A stretch of DNA of 42,241 nt from a virus (IMGVR_UViG_3300020411_000892:1-42241); one strand, 5' to 3'. Numbered from the stretch's first letter, positions 23,721-32,776 are shown. A program made the numbers and translations. Notes: generated by a model not told the origin, from the letters alone.

Positions 23721-24803
23721 CTATCTTATTTCGTTTTTGGTGAGGAATGCAGTTTCATCGAAGTTTAAATTCAAGTTAAATGCAGCAGGACCATAATCCG
23801 TAGCACTATCATATTCATCTTTCAATGAGTTGTAAGGACCATCTGGAGTTAGATCCATACTAAGGTTAGTTAGTACACATTTCACAGGGAATTGCATAAT
23901 TCTTGCTAATCTAGCAGGTTGCCCTGCCATTAGATCCAGATCACCATCTTCATTAACTTTACCTTCTACCCTTGCAATACTTAGTCTGAAATAGTCAGGT
24001 ATGGTAAGGAAACGGTTGCTACCACCACCAGACTGACTACCTAGTATATTTGCAGCAGTATCATTGATCGCTGGTTCTGCTCCAGGATTTGCACTTGCTG
24101 CTGGATCATCACCCCATTGTAATTCTTCAGGAGTACCATCATTTGTTCCAGGTAACATCGCTTTACGAAGAATATGTACTATTCTGTAGAGTTCTGCTGC
24201 TTCCTGTCTATTCTTCGGAGCACACTTAAAGTTAAAGTTGTGTGATCTATAGGATGTACCTCTAAATGTTGTTTCTTGATATGGGTTGAAAATCTTTTTA
24301 GTTGTTAGTGCAGCGATTGAGTTAGCATCTAATCCATCTGCTTGTAGTCCTAGACCACTATTTACTGTACCTATAGCAGATCCTACAGCATTCATTATAA
24401 ACTCTGGTTTTGCAGCACCAGCAGTTTGCTGTAATTGTTGTACTAAGTTCCCTTGTAAGTTACCTTTATCAGCAGCACTTGTACCCATCCCTTGCTTCAC
24501 CATATTCATTACACCTAGTCCTGCAGCACCTAGAGTAGTTCTAGCATACTCAGCACCATATTCTTCTTTTAATCCTTGAGGTAAATATAAATAAATAGTT
24601 TTATAAAGAGCACCTTCATTACTACCACCTCCACCTATGTGCTTGTAGGGATTACCCCTATCCGAACTATATACTTTTATCACCAAATAATCGACTACCT
24701 TGGTACCAAAAGAATCCGCATCACGGATTGACGCACTGATTTGATCATTACCAGGTACTTGGGTTGGAATCGATCTTGGATATACTAATGGAGCATCTGA
24801 CAT
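23721..24803 (-). CDS. 48: Baseplate tail-tube cap gp48
   Basis: The 360-aa product is close to T4 gp48 (about 364 aa). It contains the tail-tube family segment NPYQETTFRGTSYRSHNFNF and a hydrophobic Gly/Ala stretch in the middle. It caps the baseplate hub to start the tail tube with gp54. Its start codon directly touches that of gp4 on the other strand. A minus-strand TATAAATA at 24884-24891, inside gp4, gives a promoter about 80 bases upstream. Confidence 0.85.
   Translation of the reverse strand: MSDAPLVYPRSIPTQVPGNDQISASIRDADSFGTKVVDYLVIKVYSSDRGNPYKHIGGGGSNEGALYKTIYLYLPQGLKEEYGAEYARTTLGAAGLGVMNMVKQGMGTSAADKGNLQGNLVQQLQQTAGAAKPEFIMNAVGSAIGTVNSGLGLQADGLDANSIAALTTKKIFNPYQETTFRGTSYRSHNFNFKCAPKNRQEAAELYRIVHILRKAMLPGTNDGTPEELQWGDDPAASANPGAEPAINDTAANILGSQSGGGSNRFLTIPDYFRLSIARVEGKVNEDGDLDLMAGQPARLARIMQFPVKCVLTNLSMDLTPDGPYNSLKDEYDSATDYGPAAFNLNLNFDETAFLTKNEIR
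24586..24593 (+). promoter_or_regulatory. Candidate late promoter (+) inside gp48
   Basis: TATAAATA on the plus strand lies within gp48 coding sequence (antisense), about 210 bases before gp4. With no gap between gp48 and gp4, it is the nearest octamer to start the gp4 to gp54 rightward unit. In coding terms it is the complement of codons for IYLYL, so chance is possible. Confidence 0.45.
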
Positions 24804-25253
24804 ATGCCGAAAAAGAAATCTTATTACTCAGGAAGATTCAGACCTAGTAACCCAGGCAAGTATAAAGGTGATCCTACAAACATTATTTATAGATCTTCTT
24901 GGGAGAAGAAAGTAATGATTTGGTGTGACGTTAATTCTAACGTTCTAAAGTGGTCTTCTGAGGAGATAATTATACCTTATAGATCACCTATTGATGGTAA
25001 AGTTCATAGATATTTCCCAGATTTCTATGTTAAAGGTAGATTAAAAGGTAGTGGTGTAAAAGAGTATATTATTGAGGTTAAACCTGCTGCTCAGTGCAAA
25101 AGACCTAAACCTACTACTAAAGTGACTAAAAGATATATTAATGAGGTTAAGACTTATAGTGTTAATCAGGCAAAGTGGAAAGCAGCAAGATCCTATGGTA
25201 AGGATCGTAAGCAGGAATTTGTAGTATTAACGGAGAAGGATTTAGGGCTATGA
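24804..25253 (+). CDS. 4: Head completion protein gp4
   Basis: The 149-aa product aligns from memory with T4 gp4: YYSGRFRPSNPGKYKGDPTN, IIYRSSWEKKVMIWCD, LKWSSEEIIIPY and HRYFPDFYVK. In T4, gp4 completes filled heads before tail joining and has a nuclease-like fold (the IIEVKP segment fits the D/E-x-K part). Its start abuts that of gp48 (CAT-ATG), so its own promoter must lie in gp48. It overlaps the next gene by four bases. Confidence 0.93.
   Translation: MPKKKSYYSGRFRPSNPGKYKGDPTNIIYRSSWEKKVMIWCDVNSNVLKWSSEEIIIPYRSPIDGKVHRYFPDFYVKGRLKGSGVKEYIIEVKPAAQCKRPKPTTKVTKRYINEVKTYSVNQAKWKAARSYGKDRKQEFVVLTEKDLGL
24884..24891 (-). promoter_or_regulatory. Candidate late promoter (-) inside gp4
   Basis: TATTTATA on the plus strand is TATAAATA on the minus strand, about 80 bases before the gp48 start and inside gp4. 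It is correctly oriented to transcribe gp48 and gp53. Confidence 0.5.
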
Positions 25254-25720
25254 GCCTATTTGAGGACATTAAAGACCTATCAGGAGGTAAATCTAATTCA
25301 CCATCTTGGTGGAGAAGTCAATTCCAGTATGGATTGGAAGGATTGACACCATCTGCTGAGCCTGGCACTGTTGGAAGGATGCTTTTCTTTACATATAGAG
25401 CAGAATATGCTGAAAAGTATAGGTTTTGGGATGTATATCCTTTAGTTTATGTCCTAGGAGAAGACTCTACTCACTTCTGGGGTGGTAACTTACATTATGT
25501 TGAACCAGAGTATAGAACAATCGTTGGAAGTGACCTTGCTTCTGGTAATAGTATCGTACCCAACGAAACCTTGCATAAATACTTGAGAAAGAATGTTTTA
25601 TCCGCTACTTATGACGTACCCAGTACTGAGTGGCCTGATGTGGGGTTGATCCCCTGTGAACAGTTTGTTACTACTATTAATGGTAGGAATATTCCAATTC
25701 CATCGAAACACGTTTACTAA
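25250..25720 (+). CDS. Conserved tail or head gene between gp4 and gp54
   Basis: The 156-aa protein carries PGTVGRMLFFTYRAEYAEKY, then DVYPLVYVLGE and GGNLHYVEPEYR, a pattern I recall from conserved T4-like phage proteins of uncertain role. It overlaps gp4 and gp54 at both ends, so it is expressed with them. A baseplate or neck role is inferred only from position. Confidence 0.6.
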   Translation: MSLFEDIKDLSGGKSNSPSWWRSQFQYGLEGLTPSAEPGTVGRMLFFTYRAEYAEKYRFWDVYPLVYVLGEDSTHFWGGNLHYVEPEYRTIVGSDLASGNSIVPNETLHKYLRKNVLSATYDVPSTEWPDVGLIPCEQFVTTINGRNIPIPSKHVY

Positions 25721-26514
25721 TGGGAATTTCGTTTACAAGATTTAAAGACACCGTTGCGACAGGAGCGTTTGAGCCAGCACGCTCAAATATGTTTACGGTG
25801 ATGATCTCTATCCCACCGTTCTTAGTCTATGATTTACAAGAATTTGGAGGTGCCGATTCTTATTATACTGCTATAGACTTTTTTGCTGATCAGGTTACTG
25901 TACCATCAAGAAATATGATGTCAGGTGAAGTAACGAACTTTGGATCGATGAGAAGATATGCTACACAACAGACACCCACAGATTTAAATATACAGTTTAT
26001 AATAACTAAGAACCAATGGCATAGAAACTTCTTTGAGAAGTGGATGAATGGTATTAGTAGGGATACTGAGAACAGAAGTATGTTCTATGATAAGTATACG
26101 TCAGATATTCTTATTAATAAGTATGAACCTGGATCTAACCTTGTAACAAGATTTGTTGATGGTAATAAGAGAGTAGGACAGATAAGAGATAATAAGATAA
26201 CAGCACAGTGGAGAGCTGTTGGTTGCTTCCCATATAATGTTAGTACAGTACAGATGACTAACGAAGCAACATCACTAATGAAATTGGATGTACAGTTCTA
26301 CCTAGAGAGATTCCGTCTTGGTACTACTATTAAGAATACTGCTGACTGGACAACTGATGAAGTAACTATCAGAAGTGCACGTAGTGTTGTTAATCGTAGA
26401 AACAATAATGATGAGCTTACTACATTAGATAGAGTTATTGATGCAGCAACTGATGTGGGTAATGTTATAGGTAATATAAAACGTTATGGTGACACTATAA
26501 GCAGATTGTTTTAG
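25720..26514 (+). CDS. 54: Baseplate tail-tube initiator gp54
   Basis: The 264-aa protein has the tube-fold signature VTVPSRNMMSGEVTNFGSMR followed by QFIITKNQWHRNFFEKWMNGI, as in T4 gp54 and gp19. With gp48 it starts tail-tube polymerisation. gp54 rather than gp19 is chosen by length (gp19 is shorter) and by its place beside baseplate genes. The C-terminal 60 residues are a charged helix. Confidence 0.8.
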   Translation: MGISFTRFKDTVATGAFEPARSNMFTVMISIPPFLVYDLQEFGGADSYYTAIDFFADQVTVPSRNMMSGEVTNFGSMRRYATQQTPTDLNIQFIITKNQWHRNFFEKWMNGISRDTENRSMFYDKYTSDILINKYEPGSNLVTRFVDGNKRVGQIRDNKITAQWRAVGCFPYNVSTVQMTNEATSLMKLDVQFYLERFRLGTTIKNTADWTTDEVTIRSARSVVNRRNNNDELTTLDRVIDAATDVGNVIGNIKRYGDTISRLF

Positions 26515-26546
26515 TGCCTAGATAGTATGTGTAATATGATTTCGTT

Positions 26547-27218
26547 ATGGTTCGTGAAAAGATTGCTGATTTGATCAGGAATGCAGCTCTATCATTTGAT
26601 GGAGTTGAACCTTTGGAATGCGACTGTGAGTATATTGATTTTGAAGCAGGATGGATTAAAAATGAAATGTGGAAAGCACCAGGTTTCAGGAAGATTCATC
26701 TAGAAACTTCAGAAGTTAAAGGACTCGATGTATTGCATTGTGTCTTCTTTCCTGACTATAACTATAATATACCTATCTTCGGGTGTGATATTGTCGCTAC
26801 TAAGACGGTAATAACTGCTGCTATTGTAGATATTTCTCCTGTTAGAGGGAGTGAAAAGATCTATGATACCATAGCACCTATTAGTAACTCGTATATTTTC
26901 AAAGAAAAAAGAGTTTTACCTTTATGGGGTGATGAGATATTCTCACCTCATTTTAAATTTGTTAGAATACGAGATGAGGAAGAGGTAGGTGAATATATAA
27001 GGATACTGGAGGGTTACTTAAACACATTATGTGATTGGGTCAAATCTATTGAGAAAGAAGATAACTATGTTGATGCTATGCTGAGAATGGATGATCAAGT
27101 ATGGTACTCTACTCAGCAGAGAAAAAACAAAAAGACCATAGCAGCATTGTCGAGTTGGTTCGACAAGGAGTGGGCAATTGATTATATACACAATATCCTA
27201 TTTGACCTACCAAAATGA
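26547..27218 (+). CDS. pcyA: Phycocyanobilin:ferredoxin oxidoreductase
   Basis: PcyA reduces biliverdin to phycocyanobilin using ferredoxin electrons. The 223-aa sequence tracks the cyanobacterial enzyme closely: APGFRKIHLE, LDVLHCVFFP, IPIFGCDIVA, LPLWGDEIF, YSTQQRKNKKT and the end NILFDLP. Residues matching catalytic E76, H88 and D105 are E53, H64 and D81, so it should be active. It looks more like PcyA than the phage enzyme PebS. It sits inside the baseplate operon between gp54 and gp26 and could use the phage ferredoxin. Confidence 0.93.
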   Translation: MVREKIADLIRNAALSFDGVEPLECDCEYIDFEAGWIKNEMWKAPGFRKIHLETSEVKGLDVLHCVFFPDYNYNIPIFGCDIVATKTVITAAIVDISPVRGSEKIYDTIAPISNSYIFKEKRVLPLWGDEIFSPHFKFVRIRDEEEVGEYIRILEGYLNTLCDWVKSIEKEDNYVDAMLRMDDQVWYSTQQRKNKKTIAALSSWFDKEWAIDYIHNILFDLPK

Positions 27219-27505
27219 ATCCAATCTTTGACATATTATTTTCTATAACCTGGGTAGTGCTTCTAGTAGGTGCTATCAGAACTATGTCACAAGGATGGAA
27301 TATGGAACCCCCTAAACCTAGCAAGAAACCTTTCAATGAACACCCTGAAATGGAAGAAGTAAAAGAGGGTGATGAATTGTTAGTTGTAAATTTTGGTGAC
27401 CCATTACACAAATCATTATCAGACCGTGTGGATGAATTAAATGATCCCTGGGATGATGAAGACGATGAGGATGATGGTGGAGACATCGTTGCCCTGCGTC
27501 GCTAA
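27215..27505 (+). CDS. Membrane-anchored acidic protein (96 aa)
   Basis: It starts in an ATGA overlap with pcyA. Residues 1-25 form a transmembrane helix (FDILFSITWVVLLVGAIRTM) and the C-terminus is strongly acidic (DDEDDEDDGG) with a basic end ALRR. Function unknown. It may be co-expressed with pcyA before the late promoter of gp26 at 27502. Confidence 0.65.
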   Translation: MNPIFDILFSITWVVLLVGAIRTMSQGWNMEPPKPSKKPFNEHPEMEEVKEGDELLVVNFGDPLHKSLSDRVDELNDPWDDEDDEDDGGDIVALRR

Positions 27506-27508
27506 ATA
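27502..27508 (+). promoter_or_regulatory. Possible late promoter, CTAAATA type
   Basis: CTAAATA overlaps the stop of the membrane protein gene and lies 21 bases before gp26, which begins the hub gene run. Similar to sites at 1639, 11314 and 16000. Confidence 0.45.
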
Positions 27509-27529
27509 ATTATACTGAGTTGAATTACT

Positions 27530-28234
27530 ATGCCATTACCTACCCTGGTTGTACCAGAATATGAGTGCAACCTGCCAAGTGGAAAGAAAGTGACCTATAG
27601 ACCCTTTTTGGTTCGTGAGGAAAAGTTACTATACGTAGCGATGGAATCACAAGATCAAAAGGAAATGGTTAAAGCAGTTAAAGAAATCATCAAGAACTGT
27701 ACTAGCGTAAAGAATGTGGGTACTTTATCTACATTTGATATCGAATTACTTTTCCTTCGTATTCGTGCTAAGTCAGTCGGTGAGATTAGTGAGTTTAAAC
27801 TTACTTGTCCTGATGATGGTAAGACACAAGTTGATGTTGAAGTTAACTTAGAAGAGGTGGATGTTGTTATTCCTCCAGATCATTCTAAGAAGATCAGGAT
27901 CACAGATGATGTCACTCTTGTTATGAAATATCCTTCTATTGACACTTTCGTAAAGAATAACCTATCTGAGAATCCTAATATAGATGATGTATTTGACCTT
28001 GCTGCTGATTGTGTAGATCAGATTGCAACTGGTGAGGATGTTGAAGATGCAAAGAACTATAAGAAGGCAGAATTAGTCTCGTTCTTTGAAGGTATGAACT
28101 CTCAGCAGTTCGCAAAGGTACAAGGTTTCTTTGAAACTATGCCTAAGTTAGAACATACTATAGAGGTCTTTAACCCTAAAACTGAGGTTAAGAGTGAGAT
28201 TAAATTGGAGGGTATGGCGGCTTTTTTCGAATAG
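27530..28234 (+). CDS. 26: Baseplate hub protein gp26-like
   Basis: The 234-aa product contains PSGKKVTYRPFLVREEKLLYVAMESQD, a segment typical of the T4-type gp26 base plate family, and a FDIELLFLRIRAKSVG strand. T4 gp26 takes part in hub assembly. It is followed by gp51-like, tape-measure and gp27 genes as in T4 order. It ends with the sequence LEGMAAFFE. Confidence 0.85.
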   Translation: MPLPTLVVPEYECNLPSGKKVTYRPFLVREEKLLYVAMESQDQKEMVKAVKEIIKNCTSVKNVGTLSTFDIELLFLRIRAKSVGEISEFKLTCPDDGKTQVDVEVNLEEVDVVIPPDHSKKIRITDDVTLVMKYPSIDTFVKNNLSENPNIDDVFDLAADCVDQIATGEDVEDAKNYKKAELVSFFEGMNSQQFAKVQGFFETMPKLEHTIEVFNPKTEVKSEIKLEGMAAFFE

Positions 28235-28254
28235 CCCTAGCCCACGATTCTCTA

Positions 28255-28422
28255 ATGAATCTGTTTGAAGTGAATTTTGCGATGATGCAATATCACAATT
28301 ATAGTTTGACAGAGCTAGAGAATATGATTCCGTGGGAAAGGGATGTTTACGTGAATATGCTCATTCGTTATCTGAAGCAAGAAGAAGCCAAACAACAGGC
28401 AGCTAATCGTACTTCGATTTAA
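28255..28422 (+). CDS. 51: gp51-like baseplate hub assembly protein
   Basis: A 55-aa ORF lies between gp26 and the tape-measure-like gene. It has FAMMQYHNYSLTELENMIPW followed by ERDVYVNMLIRYL, a Y-H-x-x-x-x-L-x-x-M-I-P-x-E-R pattern that I recall from short proteins directly after gp26 in T4-like cyanophages, named gp51-like. T4 gp51 itself is much longer (about 250 aa), so it may be only a remote relative. It forms a TAATG junction with the next gene. Confidence 0.6.
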   Translation: MNLFEVNFAMMQYHNYSLTELENMIPWERDVYVNMLIRYLKQEEAKQQAANRTSI

Positions 28423-30734
28423 TGGCACCACAAGCAAAAAAAGTTAAAATAAGATCCTTCCTTGCTGTAAAAGATAAGGGTGGTACTGCTGGTGCTGGAA
28501 ATGATCCTATTAAGTCAATGACATTGGCTTTTAATAGGATGGGTAATACGGTAGAGGATATTGGTAGGATAATAACTGATACTTTAGAAGCAAAGGCACA
28601 GGCTGCAAGAGATGCAGCAGAAGCAAGTAGATTACAATTAGTCAAGAAACAAGAGAATGAATACGAACAGAAGTTACTTGCTGATCCTAAGGATGTTAAG
28701 GATGGTGTAGAGAAGAATAAACCAAAGGTAGACAAAGGTAAATGGTCTTGGTTACAGAAGCTATTAATGCCATTTACTAGGTTATTAAAGTTTGCTGCTA
28801 CTTGGTTTGTCCTAGATTTTTTATCAAATCCTAAGAATAAGAAGATTATATCTGTAGGTTTTACAGTAATTGGTGGTTGGTTTAAGATATTATCTAAAGT
28901 AGTATTAAAGAGTGTAGACTTTATAATGTCTGCATTTGGTGAGAAGAACCCTGTTATAGGTGCATTAAAGTTAGTTGGTGGTATTGCTGGACTATTCTTA
29001 GCAGATCGTATACTAAAACCTTGGAAACTATTTGGTGACGCTAATAGATTGCGTAAGTTTGTACAAGGACAGATGAAGAGAGGTCTGGATCCTAAGAAAC
29101 TTGCTGCACGACAGAGATTAGGTAAGTGGAGAAATATACGCAGAATGCGAAGGTTGAGAGCCTTCGGTGGAAATATGGCACGGAGGGGTGGTGGACTCTT
29201 ACGTGGTGGTGGAAAAGTATTAGCAGGTGGTGGTCTATCTGTAGCAATGGGTGTTGGTGCAGCATTCCGTCGTAAAGATGAAGGTGCATCAGTAGCAATA
29301 GGTGCTGGAGCAGGTGCAGTTATGGGTGGACTTGCTATGTCTGCACTGTTGACACCTATACTAGGTCCGTTTGGTCCTATTGTAGGACAGTTTATAGGTA
29401 GTTTCTTAGGTGAACATATAGGTGCATTCATTGGTGATGCAATCAAACCTCTCTTTGAACCTATTAAGAGAGTATTTGGTGAGATATTGATGCCAGTAAT
29501 GAAATCATATTATGAAGGTCCTATGAAGGCATTCTCAGAATTCTGGCAGAGTCTGATACCAGCACTCCAAAAGGTATGGGATTTCTTAAAACCATTTGCT
29601 GATTCTGCAATCAACCAGTTACAGTTGTGGCTGCAGCACCCTAGTATAAAGAATGCTGTAGCAAGATTGAAACGTTTTGTTGGGGCTGCAGGGGATCTGG
29701 TAGGTGGTGTACAATCTACTGCAGGTAAGATAGCAAATGTATTTGGTTTAGAATCTGAGTTAGATACTGCTCAGAGAGAACTGGGAGATGAACAGAGAAC
29801 TGTAAGACAGAAAGAGCGTGCTATTGAAGCTGCCAAAGAGAAGTTGCAGTGGTTGCAGACATTAGCACAAGAGAGAGGAATGGATGGTAAGGAAGCAGGT
29901 TGGCATAGGTATACTTTAGGTGAAAGAATAGAGTTCCAGAGAGAACATATTGAAGCACTGGAGAATGCTAGAGCTGATGCTGTTGAAAGAGTAGAGAGTG
30001 AACAAGCACAGTTGACTGAGCTCCAAGCACATCAAGCTGAGTCTGCAAGAATGCTGGAAGCAGCGGCTGCTGGTCACGGTACTGGTAGTAAGATATTCCC
30101 TTTACCGAAGGGTCAGTTTGATGGTGAGCCATCCTCTTGGTTTAAGAGTGCACCTCAAGCAGAAGGTAAGGGTGATGGTATGGGTGTTGTACTCAAACCT
30201 AAACCTGATACTAGTTTAACTCAAGCAGTTGTTGCTGCTGTTGGTGGTATTGTATCTGGATGGAATTTTAAGGGTGGTAAGGATAAGAATTCTCAACTTA
30301 AGATAGAGGCTGAGGGAGAGCCAGCGAGACACCATCGGTACCTTCATATGGAACCTTTGGTTAAGAAGGGTGATAAAGTAAAAGCTGGTCAGATGATCGG
30401 TAGGTTAGTCGATCAAGGAGCAGATACTAGATTAAACTTCTCTGTATGGAAACCAAACTGGTCTTGGCCAGAGAACCCACATAAGGAATTACCTAAACTA
30501 TTTGGTACTCCTAAGTCTGCAGAGAATACTATTATCCCTCCTGAAATAAATAATGCAGACAGTGTAGCTACAACAACTGCAAATGTACACGAAACCAATC
30601 CTTCCAATGGAGAAATTCAGACAGAAGGAAGCAGTGTTATTGTACAACCTATAGTTAGACGCTCAACAGGAGGTGGTGGTGATTCTGGTTCAACAGTAGT
30701 CACAGCTTCAGCGGAGACAAACATTAGAGGATAA
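28422..30734 (+). CDS. Tape-measure-like tail protein 1 with degenerate M23 domain
   Basis: The 770-aa protein shows an N-terminal segment (MTLAFNRMGNTVEDIGRIIT) shared with the next gene, helical hydrophobic and glycine-rich regions at about 120-320 (FVLDFL, GAGAGAVMGGLAM), a coiled-coil stretch at about 445-545 and a C-terminal module near residues 636-690. That module, RYLHMEPLVKKGDKVKAGQM then IGRLVDQGADTRLNFSVW, resembles a LytM/M23 peptidase fold, but RLNFS replaces the zinc-binding HLHFE. So it may bind peptidoglycan without cutting it. It fits a T4 gp29-type tape measure or hub role. Confidence 0.6.
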   Translation: MAPQAKKVKIRSFLAVKDKGGTAGAGNDPIKSMTLAFNRMGNTVEDIGRIITDTLEAKAQAARDAAEASRLQLVKKQENEYEQKLLADPKDVKDGVEKNKPKVDKGKWSWLQKLLMPFTRLLKFAATWFVLDFLSNPKNKKIISVGFTVIGGWFKILSKVVLKSVDFIMSAFGEKNPVIGALKLVGGIAGLFLADRILKPWKLFGDANRLRKFVQGQMKRGLDPKKLAARQRLGKWRNIRRMRRLRAFGGNMARRGGGLLRGGGKVLAGGGLSVAMGVGAAFRRKDEGASVAIGAGAGAVMGGLAMSALLTPILGPFGPIVGQFIGSFLGEHIGAFIGDAIKPLFEPIKRVFGEILMPVMKSYYEGPMKAFSEFWQSLIPALQKVWDFLKPFADSAINQLQLWLQHPSIKNAVARLKRFVGAAGDLVGGVQSTAGKIANVFGLESELDTAQRELGDEQRTVRQKERAIEAAKEKLQWLQTLAQERGMDGKEAGWHRYTLGERIEFQREHIEALENARADAVERVESEQAQLTELQAHQAESARMLEAAAAGHGTGSKIFPLPKGQFDGEPSSWFKSAPQAEGKGDGMGVVLKPKPDTSLTQAVVAAVGGIVSGWNFKGGKDKNSQLKIEAEGEPARHHRYLHMEPLVKKGDKVKAGQMIGRLVDQGADTRLNFSVWKPNWSWPENPHKELPKLFGTPKSAENTIIPPEINNADSVATTTANVHETNPSNGEIQTEGSSVIVQPIVRRSTGGGGDSGSTVVTASAETNIRG

Positions 30735-32776
30735 TGGCAACTACTTCACCTAAAATTAGATTTTATAAGTTCGTTACGGCACCGAAGAGTAAAGGACTTA
30801 CAATATCCATTGGTAATAAGACAGTAGCAGGATCTGATTTTGGATCTGCTATTAATGCTATCAACTCACTGGGTGCTACTGTTAATAGTATAGGTGTAAT
30901 GCTGCAGACTAGTCTTGCATCAGAGAAGGCAGCACAACAAGAATTGCTAAGAAACCAGCAGTTAATGAGAGATCAAGCCCTTGGTAAGAATCTTAAACAG
31001 GGTGCTACTGGTGTAGGGAAGAGAGTAGGTGGATTGTTATCTAAAGCTGCACCAACATTCTTAGAGTACTTGGGTAGATTATTAAAATCTCTACTAACAT
31101 TTGGTGTATTAGATTGGTTAAGTAAGAAGGAGAATACAGAGAAACTAAAAGTGATGATGGACAGACTTGGTAAGTTTGTCAAGGGAATGGTGTCTTTTAT
31201 TGGAAATGTTACTAAGTTTATAGGTGATGCCTGGAATAGTACGTTTGGTGACGGTAGTACTTGGATAGAAAGAATAACTGGTGCATTAAAACTGATAGCT
31301 GTAGGAGGTGCAGCCTTATTAGGCTTATCATTCCTAAAGAATCCTATAGCAACGGTTAAGAATTTTGCTGGCATCTTGAAGATGGTCAGCGGTGGTGTTA
31401 TGAACCTAGGTAAATTCCTAGGTGGTAATGCTATAGGTAGAGGAATTCAGGCTGCCACACAAGGTGTGATGGCATATCAGGATGTAATGCAGGATGAAAC
31501 TATACCTGAAGAGGATAGAAAAGCTGCTGCTGTAGGTGCTGGAGTTGGTGCTACTGCTGGTGGTATGGCACTGGGTGCTATAGGTAACAGTATTGCTGGA
31601 CCTATTGGAGGTATGATAGGTAATGCTTTAGGTGGTTGGTTAGGTAAGCATCTTGGTAAGTTCTTCGGTCCAGCAGTAATGGACTGGATAGAGAAGTTTG
31701 GACAGTTCTTTGATAAGGTAAAGGAAGCTGTCAGTGCATTTATGAAACCAGTGACAGATGCTATACGAGGTATATTTGAATCATTAGGTCCTGCTATCGA
31801 TAAGGTAGTGGATATGATTAAGCCTCATCTACCTAAGATAATGCAGATTGCCAATTTCATTGGTAAGGTAGTATTTGCACCATTAATAGGATTATTGAAA
31901 GGATTGAAGTGGTTGTTGGATATGTTTGTAGGGTCTGATAATGATAATGTTACACAAACTGATGTAACTTCTGTTACTCCAAGATATTATGAAGATATGA
32001 ATGAAGATGATCAACGAAGGGTTGATTATGTTTCGGATCAAGCTGGATTCTCTAAAGGTGGTTACGTACGTACTGCACCGATATTTAATATACCGTTGAA
32101 GCCCATTCCTATCAGAAGTAAAGGAGGATGGATATCTGGACCACAATCAGGTTACCCTGTATCACTGACGGGTAGAGGTGTTGACTTCATAGGTCACGGT
32201 ACTGAGTATGTGGCACAAAGATCTGGTGGTGGTTATGTTATACCCGTAGATACACCACATACCCGTAAGGATCCAGGTTTAACTGCCAGGTCCCTGAAGA
32301 GTGCTATGCTTGCAGGATTTGGTGGACAATTACCTGGTAGATCTAAGGGTGGTGTAGTAAGAGTCAAGGCACCTACATCTAAATTACCTGAGTTTGGATT
32401 TGGTGGTCTATTCCAATCTGTTGGAGAAACTGTTGCTAAAGCTGTTAGTGGTGCTCAACCTATCATCAATGCTATAACACCAGTTGCTAATGCTATACTA
32501 CCTGGTGCTGGTGCTGCTGCAGGATTAGGTGCTAAGATCATTGAAATGGTTAAGACACTTGAACAGATCACAGCAGAGAGACAGGCAGCAAACATACAAG
32601 GTGCAGCACAAGCTGTTGTACTTGATATGATAGAGATGCCTGGTCCTCCTAGTGGTGGTGGCGATGGTGGTACACCTATTGTTATGCCACGTAAACAGAA
32701 TCCAGCAAATAGATTCTTACAAAGTCGCTTTGGATATCTTGGTGAAGGTTCTACAATCAGCAGTAACTTCTTCTAA
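30734..32776 (+). CDS. Tape-measure-like tail protein 2
   Basis: The 680-aa protein repeats the plan of its upstream neighbour: IGNKTVAGSDFGSAINAINS and LGATVNSIGVMLQTSLASE at the N-terminus, a FGVLDWLSKKEN segment matching FVLDFLSNPKN, and a Gly/Ala hydrophobic core (GVGATAGGMALGAIG). It lacks the C-terminal M23-like module and instead has Ser/Lys/Gly stretches (FSKGGYVRTAP). One of the two probably measures tail length as T4 gp29; the other may plug the hub. It overlaps its neighbours by single bases (TAATG). Confidence 0.6.
   Translation: MATTSPKIRFYKFVTAPKSKGLTISIGNKTVAGSDFGSAINAINSLGATVNSIGVMLQTSLASEKAAQQELLRNQQLMRDQALGKNLKQGATGVGKRVGGLLSKAAPTFLEYLGRLLKSLLTFGVLDWLSKKENTEKLKVMMDRLGKFVKGMVSFIGNVTKFIGDAWNSTFGDGSTWIERITGALKLIAVGGAALLGLSFLKNPIATVKNFAGILKMVSGGVMNLGKFLGGNAIGRGIQAATQGVMAYQDVMQDETIPEEDRKAAAVGAGVGATAGGMALGAIGNSIAGPIGGMIGNALGGWLGKHLGKFFGPAVMDWIEKFGQFFDKVKEAVSAFMKPVTDAIRGIFESLGPAIDKVVDMIKPHLPKIMQIANFIGKVVFAPLIGLLKGLKWLLDMFVGSDNDNVTQTDVTSVTPRYYEDMNEDDQRRVDYVSDQAGFSKGGYVRTAPIFNIPLKPIPIRSKGGWISGPQSGYPVSLTGRGVDFIGHGTEYVAQRSGGGYVIPVDTPHTRKDPGLTARSLKSAMLAGFGGQLPGRSKGGVVRVKAPTSKLPEFGFGGLFQSVGETVAKAVSGAQPIINAITPVANAILPGAGAAAGLGAKIIEMVKTLEQITAERQAANIQGAAQAVVLDMIEMPGPPSGGGDGGTPIVMPRKQNPANRFLQSRFGYLGEGSTISSNFF

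Noticed and set aside
28403-29446. 347-aa open frame on the minus strand opposite the first tape-measure-like gene
   Set aside because: It is antisense to a long, well-packed gene, and its Pro/Ala/Ser-rich composition is what the complement of Gly/Lys-rich coding gives; no ribosome binding site or family motif.
30300-30470. Active M23 peptidase
   Set aside because: HLHFE is replaced by RLNFS, so the zinc site is not complete.
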